The notes: a model not told the origin generated them from the sequence alone. Shown: positions 46,387-55,953, counted from the stretch's first letter. The stretch: 64,000 nucleotides of DNA from G963663315 sp963663315 (GCA_963663315.1 OY760176.1:1116001-1180000); one strand, 5' to 3'. Made by a program: numbers and translations.

Positions 46387-47094
46387 TCATTTCAAATGCA
46401 TGGACAAGGTCGCAGAGGCTTCGCCCTTCAGTTTGCCTGCATGCATACCTATTACACGATCGACCCTTCCCTCCAGGAGAGCGACGTTTTGTTCCGCAAT
46501 AATCATTGCCGAGTGACTTAGATCTATTTTCAAAAGCGCCTCCATCACCCCGATACCGATTTTCGGGGACAGGCCCAAAGAAGGCTCGTCGGCAAGGTAA
46601 AGCTTTGCATCGGTCATCAACCCTCGCCCGATGGAAACCATTCTCCGTTCTCCTCCTGACAACCGCGCAACCGGTGTTTTCAATAATGGTCTTAATGGCT
46701 CTAACAAATCCAGAACCTGTTCTTTTCTGGTCTTGCGTGTGTTCCATGCCTGTTTCGTAAAGGCGCCACTGTCCAGATGCTCCTCCACCGTCAGGCCATG
46801 AAATATTTCATCTCCCTGAGGCATGATTGCAAGACCCTGTCTTACAATAAGGTGGGTGTATCTCCCCGGTCCCTGACTGCGGGTTCTGCCGATCTGGACA
46901 CCGTTAAACAGGATTGAACCCCGCTGCCACCCGGTCAGACCTGCGATCCCGTAAAAGAGCGTGGTTTTGCCGTGTCCGTTCAAACCAACCAGACCGATAC
47001 GTTCTCCCGCATGAATGATGAAATCCAGATCATGTATCACTCGCAGTGCACCGTAGCCGGCGGATAATCCCTGTACATTCAGTATTTCGGTCAT
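46387..47094 (-). CDS. ABC transporter ATPase, LivF-like
   Basis: ATPase of 235 residues with a complete motif set: Walker A GLNGHGKT (37-44), signature LSGGE (145-149), Walker B LYLADEPSLGL and the downstream EQN switch. The length and the absence of the OppD-type extension fit LivF/UrtE. It forms a pair with the LivG-like ATPase encoded 10 bases upstream; because that partner lacks a signature, the ATP site made of LivG Walker A and this signature may be the only active one. Confidence 0.92.
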   Translation of the reverse strand: MTEILNVQGLSAGYGALRVIHDLDFIIHAGERIGLVGLNGHGKTTLFYGIAGLTGWQRGSILFNGVQIGRTRSQGPGRYTHLIVRQGLAIMPQGDEIFHGLTVEEHLDSGAFTKQAWNTRKTRKEQVLDLLEPLRPLLKTPVARLSGGERRMVSIGRGLMTDAKLYLADEPSLGLSPKIGIGVMEALLKIDLSHSAMIIAEQNVALLEGRVDRVIGMHAGKLKGEASATLSMHLK

Positions 47095-47104
47095 TGCTAC
47101 ACTT

Positions 47105-47836
47105 TTAATTTACCGTCTCAAAGTAGGCTGCCCGAACCTCGGGACTATCGATAATTTCTTTCAACGAGCCTCTGGCAATGATTTCACCCGCATCCATTAC
47201 GATGACCTTGTCTGCAATTATATCAAGCAGTTCAATTCTGTGTTCGACAATTATGACTGCGATTTTCATCTCTTTTGAAAGCATCCGTAAAATTTCGTCA
47301 ATCTCGTCAATTTCAGAATTGATCAATCCGGCAGCGGGTTCATCCATCAACAGCAATTCGGGGTTGTGCATCATCAGATTTGCCAGCAGAAGTTTTCGCC
47401 TGTTGAATGTTTTGAGCTGGGTGTTCAGCACACTGCCATCGACAACAAAATCAACCAGATCGGCTGCATATTCTGCATCAAAGCGTGTCAAATACGGTTT
47501 ATAGGCCTGTCTTGCAGCCTTGAATGTATCACCTACCGTAAGGTCTTCCGGTACAACCGGAGTTTGAAACGTTCTGCCGATACCAATCCTTGCCCGTTCA
47601 TGAAAACGCAACCCGGTGATGTTTCTGCCCTTATAGAAAACCTGGCCGGTTTTTGGCGCATACCGCCCTGAAAATATTTCCAGAAGACTGGTTTTACCTG
47701 CACCATTGGGTCCAATGATACCCAACACTTCGCCAGGATTTATTTCCAGGCCAATGTTACTGAGAATTTCCCTGCCACCGAGGTCAAGCGCCAGATTTAC
47801 GCATGAAAACAACGGGACAGAAATTTCATCAGCCAT
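47105..47836 (-). CDS. ABC transporter ATPase, LivG-like, with degenerate signature motif
   Basis: ATPase of 243 residues. Walker A GPNGAGKT (42-49), Q-loop region GRTFQTP, Walker B LLLMDEPAAGL (161-171) and switch His199 (VEHR) are intact. The ABC signature, normally YGQQRRLEIA or similar in LivG, reads KTFNRRKLLLAN (142-153) and has lost the Ser/Tyr-Gly-Gly/Gln core. The residue is not explained by a frameshift, since both flanks are in frame. The likely effect is an asymmetric ATPase pair. Confidence 0.9.
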   Translation of the reverse strand: MADEISVPLFSCVNLALDLGGREILSNIGLEINPGEVLGIIGPNGAGKTSLLEIFSGRYAPKTGQVFYKGRNITGLRFHERARIGIGRTFQTPVVPEDLTVGDTFKAARQAYKPYLTRFDAEYAADLVDFVVDGSVLNTQLKTFNRRKLLLANLMMHNPELLLMDEPAAGLINSEIDEIDEILRMLSKEMKIAVIIVEHRIELLDIIADKVIVMDAGEIIARGSLKEIIDSPEVRAAYFETVN

Positions 47837-47860
47837 GACTTCTGCCCTGCCGTGTTTATC

Positions 47861-49207
47861 TTACCCCCACCATGGCGCAGGCTGCATTCTGGATTCTGAA
47901 ATCGAATCGGGCCAAATAATCTTGTGCTGTATGTCCTGCACCTGTACAAAAAGCTGACTCATCCCGGTTTCATGCGAATCGGCCTGGTTGCCAAATCCAT
48001 TGTCAGGGTAGTGAAGCGCTTCCTGATATTCATTATTCATGTCCATCATTCCACACACCCCCCTGTCCGGGTTGACCCTTATCCAGTCACAGTTTTTCCT
48101 GAAGTCTTCAGGTGTTGTGTCCATCGCCTGGGTCGCATTCCAGGATTTTTCCAGATACTTGACGATATCATAGCCATTACCGGTATAAACAAGCCCCATT
48201 GTGTTCCTTTCGTAATTGCCAAATTCAGGGAAACGCTGCAAATACTTTTTCCTGAAGTCCTGGCCGATCTGTTCACCATAAACACCCAGTACCGTGCTCC
48301 AGCAGAATCCTTCGGTAGCACGCCCGCCCAGCTCCAGAAATTCCGGTTGTGACGGGCCGTATTGAAGATACACGAGTGAGTCTTTCACTGGATCTGCTAC
48401 AAATTGCTTGCAAAATGCCGCATATTCAGATGCCACCCAGTGATCAATCATGATAGCGCCCGCATCGACTTCCTTGAGCCTTTGCAGCACCGGCGCCCAA
48501 TCATTGACTGGATATTGGATATCCGTAACTTCAGCTAAATCAAAATCGTATTTTGGAATCGATTCTCGCGCTGCCCTGAGTATGGTCTGGTTGTAACCGA
48601 CTTGCTCGGCAACGATGTGAATCTTGCGGTTTTTAGGTTTCCAACCCTGTTCCTTTTCCATTTGCTGAAGCCACAATGGATAGGTCCACCCATAATTAAC
48701 CTCGGAAGGGTCGGTTTGCAGGATATGGCTGTATTTTTGCGGGTCTGCCTTGAACGCTTCGGTGGCATTGCGTTGGGTATTGCCCTGCAAATAGGGGCAT
48801 TTATATTTTGTCGACTCATCCATAGCCGGAATCGGCGCAAACAAAAATGAATTAGAGATGGCATGTACCTTTTTATCAATACATGCCGCGATCGTCTGTC
48901 TGCAACTTTCCGGAGACAACTTGTCTACATCAGGCACAAACAACTCCAGTTCCCTGCCCAGAATTCCACCCGCTGCATTGATCTCTTCCTGTGCAAGAAT
49001 GGATCCGTTGAGATGATCCTGATCGTCTGCGACACCGTATGGAGTAGACAATGATGATGGTATACCCAAAAGAATTATTTCCGAAGCGCTTACCCTGCGC
49101 ACCCATGGTGCGGGAAATGCCGACACAGCGGCCCCGGCTGCTACCCCTTTCAGTATATTGCGCCTTGTTTGCTGTTTTTTATTTAATCTCGTTTTCGTTG
49201 AATTCAT
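47861..49207 (-). CDS. Amide/urea-type ABC transporter substrate-binding protein, Tat-exported
   Basis: Periplasmic binding protein of 448 residues from the ATG at 49207, which follows GGAGGAGAAAATTA. A twin-arginine signal (QTRRNILKGVAAG) is followed by a hydrophobic stretch and probable cleavage near VSA. The mature protein belongs to the LivK/UrtA/FmdD group that binds branched amino acids, urea or short amides: GVADDQDHLNGSILAQEEINAAGGILG is the family's first helix region. It heads the liv-like/dimethylformamidase operon. The link to an amidase makes a small amide the likely ligand. Confidence 0.88.
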   Translation of the reverse strand: MNSTKTRLNKKQQTRRNILKGVAAGAAVSAFPAPWVRRVSASEIILLGIPSSLSTPYGVADDQDHLNGSILAQEEINAAGGILGRELELFVPDVDKLSPESCRQTIAACIDKKVHAISNSFLFAPIPAMDESTKYKCPYLQGNTQRNATEAFKADPQKYSHILQTDPSEVNYGWTYPLWLQQMEKEQGWKPKNRKIHIVAEQVGYNQTILRAARESIPKYDFDLAEVTDIQYPVNDWAPVLQRLKEVDAGAIMIDHWVASEYAAFCKQFVADPVKDSLVYLQYGPSQPEFLELGGRATEGFCWSTVLGVYGEQIGQDFRKKYLQRFPEFGNYERNTMGLVYTGNGYDIVKYLEKSWNATQAMDTTPEDFRKNCDWIRVNPDRGVCGMMDMNNEYQEALHYPDNGFGNQADSHETGMSQLFVQVQDIQHKIIWPDSISESRMQPAPWWG

Positions 49208-49292
49208 TAATTTTCTCCTCCCAGGATTGATAGTTACACCAACTGCTATAGCTTGAATACCGGAAGCATAAAATCCCATAACAAGTATGTCT

Positions 49293-49306
49293 GTCATATA
49301 TATGAC
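49293..49306. promoter_or_regulatory. Perfect 14-bp palindrome upstream of the amide transporter operon
   Basis: GTCATATATATGAC is fully self-complementary and lies 86-99 bases upstream of the binding-protein ATG, in the 255-base divergent gap to deaD. It is a candidate operator for the operon. No regulator gene is adjacent on this side. Confidence 0.4.
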
Positions 49307-49462
49307 TGTTTTTTAGAAAAAATCGACATCAACAGGTCATTTAATCAGACAAAGTATGACCCGGACCACGGGATATGGTTCTGTAAAAACAGTTCAATAT
49401 ACTTAATGCATTATCACTGCAATGCCATTACACTACGCGCCCTTGCGCAGGTCATGCCCGCC

Positions 49463-51304
49463 ATGACTTCCAACTCTCCCTTTCCTGATATGAATACCGA
49501 CTCCAAAATCACATTCAATGATCTTTGCCTTGACGATGTCTTGCTGAAGGCGCTCGACGATGTCGGTTACGAAACCCCGACACCGATTCAGGAAAAAACC
49601 ATTCCACTCATGTTGCAGGGCCGTGATGTATTGGGACAGGCGCATACCGGAACCGGGAAAACGGCTGCGTTCGCACTGCCTGTCTTGTCAAAATTGAATT
49701 TCAGGTCCAAAAAGCCGGGAACGATGGTACTGGTACCCACTCGTGAACTTGCAATTCAGGTAGCAGAAGCCTTTCAGGCCTATGCCGTACATATCAGAGG
49801 CTTTCATGTATTGCCTGTGTACGGCGGCCAAGACTACCGGGGCCAGATAAAAGCGCTCGAACGTGGCATTCATGTTGTCGTCGGGACGCCGGGCAGAATT
49901 ATGGATCACATGCGTCGAGGCACCCTTGATCTTGCACAATTGAAAACCCTGGTGCTGGATGAAGCGGATGAAATGCTGCGCATGGGGTTTATTGATGACG
50001 TTGAATGGATTCTTGAGAAAACTCCCGCACACCGTCAGATCGCACTGTTTTCGGCCACTATACCCCACCCGATCCGGAAAATTGCGAACCGCTATCTGGA
50101 CAATCCTGAAGAAATTACGATAAAAGTAAAAACGACGACTGCCGATACCATTCGCCAGCGTTATTGGTCGGTCACCGGTTCGCATAAACTGGATGCGCTC
50201 ACCCGGATTCTTGAGGCTGAAACCTTCGATGGAATGATTGTCTTTGTGCGCACCAAAACTGCGACCGTGGATTTGTCCGAAAAACTGGAAGCAAGGGGAT
50301 TTGCAAGCGCCCCGTTGAATGGCGATATCCCCCAGAATCAACGTGAACGCACGGTCGAACAATTGAAATCAGGCAAGCTGGATATTCTGGTTGCCACTGA
50401 TGTCGCCGCACGCGGGCTGGATGTGGACAGGATCAGCCATGTAATCAACTATGATATTCCGTATGACCCGGAAGCCTATGTCCATCGGGTAGGACGTACC
50501 GGACGTGCCGGCAGACAGGGTGATGCGATCCTGTTCGTTGCGCCACGGGAAAGGCACATGCTCCATGCTATTGAAAAATCCACCCGCAAGAAAATTGAAT
50601 TGATGGATATTCCAACCAACGACTTGATCAATGAACGGCGGATTTCCAGATTCAAGCAACGCATTACCGACACTCTGGAAGGCGAGGACCTGAAACTGTT
50701 CAGCCGCCTGATTGAAGAATATCAGCAAGAAAGCGACAAACCAGTGGTCGAAATTGCAGCAGCGCTGGCTCAGCTCCTGCAAGGAAACAGCCCGTTTCTG
50801 CTGCAAAAGAAGGCGCAACTGAAATCAGGAACTGACCAGAACAAGGACCGGAATCAAAGTCGAAACCGTGACCATGCCCAGAAATCTTCAGGCAGGGACA
50901 AGTCGCCCCGCCATCGCACCAACTCAAGATCTGAGGATGCAGGCACGGTACGTTTTCGAATCGAAGTTGGAAACAACCACAATGTCGGCCCCTCGAATAT
51001 CGTGGGCGCGATTGCGAATGAAACAGGACTTGACAGCAGGTTTATCGGACGGCTGGAGATATTCGACGACCACAGTCTGGTAGACCTCCCCGAGGACATA
51101 CCCAGGGCCATGCTGAAAATTTTGGGATCAGTATGGGTGTCGGGCCAGAAATTGAAAATATCCAGGCTAAAGGAGCAAAGGCCGGGGGGAAAGTCGGTGG
51201 GCAGGCGAGCAGCGAACAAAGCAACTCAAGCACATCCAAAAAGACCGGCAAGCAGGTCGAAAACAAGACCCGGGGCAAAGCGCGGGCGACAGGGGTCGGG
51301 CTGA
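49463..51304 (+). CDS. deaD: ATP-dependent RNA helicase DeaD/CsdA
   Basis: DEAD-box helicase of 613 residues from the ATG at 49463 (49454 and 49490 are close alternatives). Motifs: Q motif near PTPIQEKTIP, AHTGTGKT, PTRELA, DEADEML, SAT, RGLDV and HRVGRTGRAGR. The C-terminal RNA-binding domain (RFRIEVGNNHNVGPSNIVGAIANE) is as in E. coli CsdA, followed by a basic tail. It unwinds RNA in ribosome assembly and cold adaptation. It is divergent from the amide transporter operon and converges with ypjD. Confidence 0.95.
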   Translation: MTSNSPFPDMNTDSKITFNDLCLDDVLLKALDDVGYETPTPIQEKTIPLMLQGRDVLGQAHTGTGKTAAFALPVLSKLNFRSKKPGTMVLVPTRELAIQVAEAFQAYAVHIRGFHVLPVYGGQDYRGQIKALERGIHVVVGTPGRIMDHMRRGTLDLAQLKTLVLDEADEMLRMGFIDDVEWILEKTPAHRQIALFSATIPHPIRKIANRYLDNPEEITIKVKTTTADTIRQRYWSVTGSHKLDALTRILEAETFDGMIVFVRTKTATVDLSEKLEARGFASAPLNGDIPQNQRERTVEQLKSGKLDILVATDVAARGLDVDRISHVINYDIPYDPEAYVHRVGRTGRAGRQGDAILFVAPRERHMLHAIEKSTRKKIELMDIPTNDLINERRISRFKQRITDTLEGEDLKLFSRLIEEYQQESDKPVVEIAAALAQLLQGNSPFLLQKKAQLKSGTDQNKDRNQSRNRDHAQKSSGRDKSPRHRTNSRSEDAGTVRFRIEVGNNHNVGPSNIVGAIANETGLDSRFIGRLEIFDDHSLVDLPEDIPRAMLKILGSVWVSGQKLKISRLKEQRPGGKSVGRRAANKATQAHPKRPASRSKTRPGAKRGRQGSG

Positions 51305-51326
51305 CTGTCGGCACCGACCGGAATGG

Positions 51327-52139
51327 TCAGGCATTCAGTATCAGATCATTGACAAATCGAGTACCGAAATAGGCAAGAATCAGAATACAGAACGCAAAGA
51401 TGGTCCATTTTGCGGCTGTTTGACCGCGCCATCCTGCAAAGATCTGTCCTGTCAGCAGGCATGCAAAACACCCCCAGGCGATCACAGACAGCACAGTATG
51501 ATGGTTGAATTCGAACAACTGTCCCTGGTACAGGACATTGGTTCCGAAGCCTGAGAGGAGATTGATCGACATCAGGCCGAATCCAAGCACAGTCAGAAAT
51601 CTCAGATTGGCTTCCATGGTTTGAAGGGCAGGCAGCGCAGCCATGAATCTTTCTGAGGAAATCTTATGCAGATGGCGGTCCTGGACAATCAGCAGGCAGG
51701 CCTGTGCGAATGCAACGCATAAAACACCGTAAGTCGGAATGGCAAGGGCGATATGCCACCCTGTTCCTGCCACAAGAGTATGATTCCCGGTGGTTCCAAC
51801 CGCGCTCGCTCCGATGATTGCGGTAACCATTGCAATCGGATACAGGACGATCCCGAGGTTGCTGTAAGCTGGCTTGTAGCTGACACATAAATACATCAAA
51901 ACAGAGATCCAGCCTGCCGTGGAAATGGACAATCCAAAGGAAATGCTAAGTGGCCAGTCGGCAAAAATTCCGGTGTACAACAGGTACCCGTGGATGGCAA
52001 CTGCTGCAACCGCGGACGATCGCACGAGAGCGCTGTACTTGTTGGCGCTGGCTTCGCTTTTGATCTGGCGCCATGACAACCAGGTACAAAAACCATAGAT
52101 ACAGGCACAAAGCGCTGTCAAGACGGGTGTCAGAAACAT
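51327..52139 (-). CDS. ypjD: YpjD/CcsA-family inner-membrane protein
   Basis: Protein of 270 residues from the ATG at 52139, with eight or so membrane helices and the CcsA-like core: WHIALAIPTYGVLCVAFAQACLL and FNHHTVLSVIAWGCFACLL with paired histidines. This is the cytochrome-c-assembly-fold protein that lies next to ffh in many Gammaproteobacteria (YpjD in E. coli). Relatives have been linked to magnesium-cobalt transport accessory functions, but no molecular role is established. It is divergent from ffh. Confidence 0.85.
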   Translation of the reverse strand: MFLTPVLTALCACIYGFCTWLSWRQIKSEASANKYSALVRSSAVAAVAIHGYLLYTGIFADWPLSISFGLSISTAGWISVLMYLCVSYKPAYSNLGIVLYPIAMVTAIIGASAVGTTGNHTLVAGTGWHIALAIPTYGVLCVAFAQACLLIVQDRHLHKISSERFMAALPALQTMEANLRFLTVLGFGLMSINLLSGFGTNVLYQGQLFEFNHHTVLSVIAWGCFACLLTGQIFAGWRGQTAAKWTIFAFCILILAYFGTRFVNDLILNA

Positions 52140-52209
52140 ATAATCATTACACGAAATTGATATCCAATTATACACTTCGGGAAATGCAATTCATCAGCGG
52201 CAACCAGGC

Positions 52210-53562
52210 ATGTTTGACCAATTAAGTGAAAAACTCCGTGGCACGATAAATACTCTGGCTGGCCGGGCCAGACTAACCGAGAAAAATATCGCTGATTCAA
52301 TGCGTGAAGTGCGGGTCGCATTGCTCGAAGCGGATGTATCACTCGAGGTGACACGGCGTTTTACTGAAGATGTAAAAGCCCGGGCGATCGGCGCCAAGGT
52401 AACCTCCAGCCTGCAGCCAGGCCAGATATTCATCAGGATTGTGCGGGATGAACTGGTCAGGTTAATGGGCAATTCCAATGATCAGCTCAACCTTTCGGTA
52501 CCTCCCCCTGCGGCCATTTTCATTGCCGGGTTACAGGGTGCGGGAAAAACCACTACCGTTGGTAAACTGGGTCGATTTATCAAATCCAGCGCAGGGAAAT
52601 CCGTGATGGTGGTCAGTGCAGACGTTTACAGGCCGGCCGCTATCGATCAACTGCGAATTCTGGCGAATGGTCTTGAACTGGGTTTTTATCCTTCTGATCC
52701 CGGCCAGAAACCTCTGGATATCGTCAACGGTGCATTGGATCATGCGAAAAGACACGGCATCGATGTGGTGATTGTGGATACCGCAGGCCGGTTGCATGTA
52801 GACCACGACATGATGTCGGAAATACAGGAACTGCACAACGCAGTGCAACCGGTGGAAACACTGTTCGTGGTCGACAGCATGACCGGCCAGGATGCAGTCA
52901 ACAGCGCAAAGGCATTCGACGAAGCTCTGGCCCTGACCGGTGTGGTCCTGACCAAAACCGATGGAGATGCCCGTGGCGGGGCGGCATTGTCGATCAGACA
53001 TGTCACCGGCAAACCGATCAAATTTCTGGGGACCGGAGAGGGTATGGATGCACTTGAGCCCTTTCACCCTGACCGGGTCGCATCAAGAATACTTGGCATG
53101 GGGGATATGCTTTCCCTGATAGAGGAAGTCGAACAAAAAGTTGACAGGGACAAGGCGGAAAAACTGGCCAGGAAAATCACAAAGGGGAAAAAGTTTGATC
53201 TTGAAGATTTCCGGGAACAAATGATGCAATTGCAGAATATGGGAGGCATCATGGGGATGATTGACAAGCTCCCCGGAGTAAACAAGCTGCCGCAAAAGGC
53301 AATGAATCAAATGGATGACAGCAAAACAACCCAGGTCATTGCCATCGTAAATTCAATGACCCCGCATGAACGTAAATTCCCTGCTGTGATACGAAGCACC
53401 AGGAAGAAGCGAATTGCAGCAGGTTCGGGCACCCGGATTCAGGATGTAAACAGCTTGCTGAAACAGTTTGCCCAGATGCAGAAAATGATGGGGCGAATGA
53501 ACCGGAAAGGCGGCATGAAGGGGATGATGGATCAAATGCGTAGCGGCGGCGGCAGGTTCTGA
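52210..53562 (+). CDS. ffh: Signal recognition particle protein Ffh
   Basis: Protein of 450 residues with N, G and M domains. The G domain has GLQGAGKT (107-114), DTAGRLHVD and TKTDGDARGGAALS; the C-terminal M domain is methionine-rich (MQKMMGRMNRKGGMKGMMDQM region) and binds 4.5S RNA and signal peptides. It targets membrane proteins co-translationally with FtsY. It is divergent from ypjD with a 70-base gap. Confidence 0.97.
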   Translation: MFDQLSEKLRGTINTLAGRARLTEKNIADSMREVRVALLEADVSLEVTRRFTEDVKARAIGAKVTSSLQPGQIFIRIVRDELVRLMGNSNDQLNLSVPPPAAIFIAGLQGAGKTTTVGKLGRFIKSSAGKSVMVVSADVYRPAAIDQLRILANGLELGFYPSDPGQKPLDIVNGALDHAKRHGIDVVIVDTAGRLHVDHDMMSEIQELHNAVQPVETLFVVDSMTGQDAVNSAKAFDEALALTGVVLTKTDGDARGGAALSIRHVTGKPIKFLGTGEGMDALEPFHPDRVASRILGMGDMLSLIEEVEQKVDRDKAEKLARKITKGKKFDLEDFREQMMQLQNMGGIMGMIDKLPGVNKLPQKAMNQMDDSKTTQVIAIVNSMTPHERKFPAVIRSTRKKRIAAGSGTRIQDVNSLLKQFAQMQKMMGRMNRKGGMKGMMDQMRSGGGRF

Positions 53563-53581
53563 TAACAGCATTATTAAATTC

Positions 53582-53611
53582 TTGGAAAGTCCGGGCGAAT
53601 ATCGCTATACT
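53582..53611 (+). promoter_or_regulatory. Candidate sigma-70 promoter of the ilvI operon
   Basis: TTGGAA (53582-53587) and TATACT (53606-53611) are 18 bases apart, about 70 bases before the ilvI start. A small hairpin (CTGCC/GGCAG, 53624-53636) lies in the would-be leader. No leader peptide rich in branched amino acids is evident. Confidence 0.5.
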
Positions 53612-53682
53612 TGCCCAACGGCACTGCCAGCGGCAGGATTTCCACACTACCGGTCAGGAATTTTTTTATTCGAGGTACAACA

Positions 53683-55413
53683 GTGATACTTACAGGCGCA
53701 GAAATTATTGTTCGATGTCTTGAAGACGAGGGGATCGAATATATTTTCGGGTATCCGGGCGGTGCAGCCTTGCATATTTACGATGCGATTTATCGTCAAG
53801 ACAAGATAAAGCATATTCTGGTCCGTCATGAGCAAGGCGCAACCCATGCTGCGGATGGCTATGCACGCGCCACAGGGAAGCCCGGTGTGGTTCTGGTCAC
53901 TTCAGGCCCGGGGGTTACCAATGCCGTCACAGGAATTGCCACCGCGTTCATGGATTCGATTCCGATGGTTGTGATCACTGGGCAGGTCCCCTCTCATTTG
54001 ATTGGGGACGATGCATTTCAGGAAGTGGATACCGTTGGCATCACCCGCCCTTGTGTAAAGCATAACTTTCTGATCAAAAAAGTGGAAGATATTGCCGTGA
54101 CCATGAAGAAGGCATTTTACATCGCAGGCTCTGGCAGGCCCGGTCCGGTTGTCGTCGATGCCCCGAAAGATATAACTGCCAATTCAACGGAATATTTTTA
54201 TCCTGAAACCATAGTGATACGGTCATACCAGCCGAGGGTGCGAGGGCACAGCAAGCAGATAGAAAGAGGGGTTGACCTGCTCGTCCATGCCAAAAGGCCC
54301 ATTATATATACAGGTGGCGGGGCAATACTGTCAGATGCGGCCGGCCCTTTGACTGAACTGGTCGATATGCTCCGATATCCGAGTACCAGCACCTTGATGG
54401 GTCTGGGCGCCATTCCCGCATCCAACCCCTGGTTTCTTGGTATGCTGGGGATGCATGGCACCTATGAATCCAATATGGCAATGCATCAATGCGATGTCAT
54501 GCTGGCAGTCGGTGCAAGATTTGATGACCGGGTTACAGGCGACCTGAGAAATTTCTCACCAAACGCAAAAATTGTTCAGATTGATATCGATCCGTCATCA
54601 ATTGGGAAAAACGTCCAGGTTGAAGTACCCATTGTCGGTGACTGCCGTGAAGTTCTGATTCAGTTAAATGCCCGATTGAAATCCAGGCTGGATGTAATTG
54701 ATCGTCCTGCCGTGGATGCCTGGTGGGACACGGTGAATCAATGGAAATCTCTGGATTCGCTGGGATACGACAATAGTGATGATGTGATAAAGCCGCAATT
54801 CATGGTACAGAAATTATTCGAAATCACCGGTGGGGATGCATTCATTACTTCAGATGTAGGCCAGCATCAAATGTGGGCCGCACAGTATTACGCCTTTGAA
54901 AAGCCCCGTCGCTGGATAAATTCAGGTGGTCTCGGAACAATGGGGTTTGGCCTGCCCGCTGCAATGGGCGTTCAACTGGCTTACCCGGATGACGTGGTGG
55001 CCTGCATAACCGGAGATGCCAGCATACAGATGTGTTTGCAGGAACTGTCCACCTGCCTGCAATACAATCTGCCGATCAAAGTTATTAACCTGAACAATCA
55101 ATACATGGGGATGGTTCGCCAATGGCAGGAATTTTTCTATGATCGCCGTTACTCGCATTCGTATATGGATGCGTTACCGGACTTTGTAAAACTTGCGGAA
55201 TCCTATGGTCACGTCGGAATGAGTATTGACAAGCCGTGTGATGTGGAAGGAGCGCTGAAAGAAGCATTCTCATTGAAAGATCGACTTGTGTTTCTGGATG
55301 TCCTGACCGATCACACCGAAAACGTATACCCGATGATTGCCGCTGGCAAGGGGCACAATGAAATGCATCTCAAGCCAAGTGATGGTGAAGCGCAGGAACG
55401 TGAATTAGCCTGA
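53683..55413 (+). CDS. ilvI: Acetolactate synthase, large (catalytic) subunit
   Basis: ThDP enzyme of 576 residues from the GTG at 53683 (GAGG seven bases before); E. coli IlvI has 574. It has EDEGIEYIFGYPGGAALHIYD at the N-terminus, the catalytic Glu in VRHEQGATHAADGYAR, VGARFDDRVTG in the middle and the ThDP motif GDASIQMCLQEL...NNQYMGMV in the C-terminal domain. It makes acetolactate and acetohydroxybutyrate, the first common step to valine, leucine and isoleucine. The stop overlaps the ilvH start by one base. Confidence 0.96.
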   Translation: MILTGAEIIVRCLEDEGIEYIFGYPGGAALHIYDAIYRQDKIKHILVRHEQGATHAADGYARATGKPGVVLVTSGPGVTNAVTGIATAFMDSIPMVVITGQVPSHLIGDDAFQEVDTVGITRPCVKHNFLIKKVEDIAVTMKKAFYIAGSGRPGPVVVDAPKDITANSTEYFYPETIVIRSYQPRVRGHSKQIERGVDLLVHAKRPIIYTGGGAILSDAAGPLTELVDMLRYPSTSTLMGLGAIPASNPWFLGMLGMHGTYESNMAMHQCDVMLAVGARFDDRVTGDLRNFSPNAKIVQIDIDPSSIGKNVQVEVPIVGDCREVLIQLNARLKSRLDVIDRPAVDAWWDTVNQWKSLDSLGYDNSDDVIKPQFMVQKLFEITGGDAFITSDVGQHQMWAAQYYAFEKPRRWINSGGLGTMGFGLPAAMGVQLAYPDDVVACITGDASIQMCLQELSTCLQYNLPIKVINLNNQYMGMVRQWQEFFYDRRYSHSYMDALPDFVKLAESYGHVGMSIDKPCDVEGALKEAFSLKDRLVFLDVLTDHTENVYPMIAAGKGHNEMHLKPSDGEAQERELA

Positions 55414-55907
55414 TGAGACGAATTATTTCTGTATTGCTGGAAAATGAAGCGGGTGCATTGTCCCGGGTAGCAGGGTTGTTTTCCGCCCGGGGTTATAACA
55501 TTGAATCTCTTACTGTAGCGCCTACCGACGATGAGTCACTCTCCAGAATGACCATTGTAACCCATGGAACAGAGGCAATCATTGAACAAATCACCAAGCA
55601 GTTGAACAAGCTGGTGGATGTTGTCAAGCTGCGTGATCTTACCGAAGGCCAGTATCTGGGGAGAGAGTTGCTACTGGTGAAGGTGGCGGCATTGACTGCG
55701 GAGCAAAAAGACGATGTCAAAAGATTGGTGGATATTTTCCGTGGAAGAATCATCGACGTTACCGAGTCTATCTATATCCTGGAACTCACCGGCAGTACGG
55801 ATAAGGTAGACGCCTTTCTCGATTCCCTTGCCCAGATAGAACTGGTGGAGGTAGTCCGGTCCGGGATACTGGGGATAGGACGAGGTAGAAAGGCGCTCAG
55901 GATCTGA
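55413..55907 (+). CDS. ilvH: Acetolactate synthase, small (regulatory) subunit
   Basis: Protein of 164 residues (E. coli IlvH 163). The N-terminal ACT domain reads ISVLLENEAGALSRVAGLFSARGYNIESL, the valine-sensing part; the C-terminal domain includes LLLVKVAALTAEQ and DIFRGRIIDVTE. It activates the catalytic subunit and confers valine feedback control. It is translationally coupled to ilvI. Confidence 0.97.
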   Translation: MRRIISVLLENEAGALSRVAGLFSARGYNIESLTVAPTDDESLSRMTIVTHGTEAIIEQITKQLNKLVDVVKLRDLTEGQYLGRELLLVKVAALTAEQKDDVKRLVDIFRGRIIDVTESIYILELTGSTDKVDAFLDSLAQIELVEVVRSGILGIGRGRKALRI

Positions 55908-55953
55908 ACAATATGGTAAGTGCACACAATTATTTATCGAGGAGAAATTGAAA

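Noticed and set aside
49688..50362. A 224-residue open frame on the minus strand
   Set aside because: It is a shadow of the deaD helicase core.
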